Both the position numbers and the translations under genes were made by a program. This document shows, in pieces, positions 5,939 through 6,680 of a stretch of DNA of 6,680 nucleotides; the first letter of the stretch is position 1; each line of letters opens with the position of its first letter. Location: positions 1-6,680 of the forward strand of contig DATKDQ010000238.1 in NCBI GenBank assembly GCA_035544635.1, in the 5' to 3' direction. Source of the DNA: DATAFT01 sp035544635. GTDB taxonomy: Bacteria > Acidobacteriota > Thermoanaerobaculia > Multivoradales > Multivoraceae. The notes beneath the pieces were generated by a model. It ran no database searches. It saw nothing but the letters and a program-made list of their open reading frames with translations, and was not told the origin of the DNA.

Positions 5939-6680
5939 TCAACGCCGCTCGAGCACGACCCGGCCGTTGCGAGGGCGCACCGGCCGGTTGTTCCGCGAGA
6001 AGCCGTCGTACTCCGGGAAGTCGCCGATCAGCAGGTGGAAGAGCGCGACCGTCTCCTCCGACACCTGGACCGAGCGCTTGAGGACGAACCAGCGCACGCC
6101 CTCGGTGCACGGCGGCGTGGTCAGGGAGCCGGCGTAGGTGAAGTAGCCGAGCGATCCCGGCAGGAGCTCGCCGGCGTCGAGGACGCCGCCCACGTCTACG
6201 CTTCCCTCGTCGGCGGGAGCGTGCGCGAAGATCTCGTCGATCACCGGGTTCGCGCTCGCTCCGACCTCCAACAGCACGGCGACCACCGCGTTGGAGCCCA
6301 GCGCGTCGGTGTGCACCAGATGCAGCTCCATGTCGGAGAAGCGCCCGTCGACGGTGTGCTCGCTCGGCGCGTGGAAGTGGAACTGCTGCAGCGTGAGGGG
6401 CTCGCCGCCCACGTACAGCACGCTTCCCGGCTCGTAGGGCACCTCGATCGTGTGCCCGTTGTTCTCGACCTCGAACGCGGTCTCGGAGTAGAAGAAGAAG
6501 AGCCGCGGCAGCTTCGCTCGCGCCGGCGACGCGAGGTCGATCGGCGACTGTCTCCGGCCGGTCTCCTGGAAACCGGGGAGCCCGTCGATCTCCGCGCCGC
6601 AGGTGCGGAACGCCGGAGAGATCTCGCCCCACCTGTCGGGTCCGATCTCGCTCTGCGGATCGTGAGTCCAGGGCTGCGCC
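5939..6680 (-). CDS. Alpha-class carbonic anhydrase (5' end outside window)
   Basis: This gene encodes a zinc enzyme for the interconversion of CO2 and bicarbonate; bacterial alpha-class members are normally exported to the periplasm. The 246 visible residues cover almost the whole catalytic domain and end at TGA 5941-5939. The N terminus, including any signal peptide, is cut off. Visible motifs, with human CA II equivalents, are GPDRWGEISPAF, QSPIDL, NNGH (visible residue 76, proton shuttle His64), QFHFH (101 and 103, His94 and His96), ELHLVH (120, His119; preceding Glu is Glu117) and GSLTTPPCTEGVRW (Thr199 at visible 188). The end, RPVRPRNGRVVL, is typical. The active site is therefore complete. 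Cys in RTCG and in PPCTEG would form the conserved disulfide, supporting export. Between the first Cys and QSPIDL there are about 11 more residues than in typical bacterial enzymes. A GTG within the frame at 6442 is internal, because family motifs continue upstream of it to the window edge. Confidence 0.96.
   Translation of the reverse strand, partial: AQPWTHDPQSEIGPDRWGEISPAFRTCGAEIDGLPGFQETGRRQSPIDLASPARAKLPRLFFFYSETAFEVENNGHTIEVPYEPGSVLYVGGEPLTLQQFHFHAPSEHTVDGRFSDMELHLVHTDALGSNAVVAVLLEVGASANPVIDEIFAHAPADEGSVDVGGVLDAGELLPGSLGYFTYAGSLTTPPCTEGVRWFVLKRSVQVSEETVALFHLLIGDFPEYDGFSRNNRPVRPRNGRVVLERR

Noticed and set aside
4810..6081. Plus-strand frame (423 codons) across the glycosyltransferase start and the carbonic anhydrase end
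   Set aside because: It is antisense to two well-supported genes and highly charged with Gln/Arg/Glu runs, a typical shadow of GC-rich coding.
5808..6632. Minus-strand frame (274 codons) covering the carbonic anhydrase region
   Set aside because: It is a shifted frame of the carbonic anhydrase gene. All zinc-ligand and QSPIDL motifs are in the other frame, which stays open to the window edge.

Overview
The window is a gene-dense, very GC-rich stretch of bacterial chromosome. Most third codon positions are G or C, and long spurious reading frames lie opposite the real genes. Genes abut or overlap, and two of the six appear to start with GTG. Nothing fixes the taxon. The GC level, a membrane-anchored P450, sulfotransferases and an alpha-type carbonic anhydrase would suit a myxobacterium-like or other large-genome GC-rich lineage, but that is inference. 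I see no tRNA, rRNA, CRISPR array, insertion sequence or phage gene.

Layout: positions 1-2800 on the plus strand hold a tightly coupled run of three genes. These are the C-terminal third of a PAPS-dependent sulfotransferase (cut by the window edge), a complete paralogous sulfotransferase overlapping it by ATGA, and a divergent cytochrome P450 with an N-terminal membrane region overlapping that by 13 bases. The P450 runs tail-to-tail into a minus-strand gene with a 38-base coding overlap. The minus strand then holds, reading leftward in transcription order, an alpha-carbonic anhydrase (5' end outside the window), a 127-base gap, a large GT-C-like membrane glycosyltransferase with a soluble C-terminal half, and a small class I SAM methyltransferase only 10 bases (or 4) behind it.

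How they may work together: the plus-strand set reads as an oxidise-then-sulfate module, in which the P450 could introduce or expose a hydroxyl and the two sulfotransferases could sulfate the same scaffold or related ones. The glycosyltransferase and methyltransferase look like a second pair acting on a lipid-linked or surface glycan. Whether the two strands share a product cannot be decided from the window. The carbonic anhydrase is probably an unrelated exported enzyme.

Most worth a second look: the P450 keeps its ERR triad and cysteine ligand but has a heme loop with His in place of the usual Gly, and its I helix lacks the standard acid-alcohol pair. The second sulfotransferase has Ala where the 3'-phosphate-binding Ser is expected. 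The methyltransferase has an unusual SAM-binding motif I.
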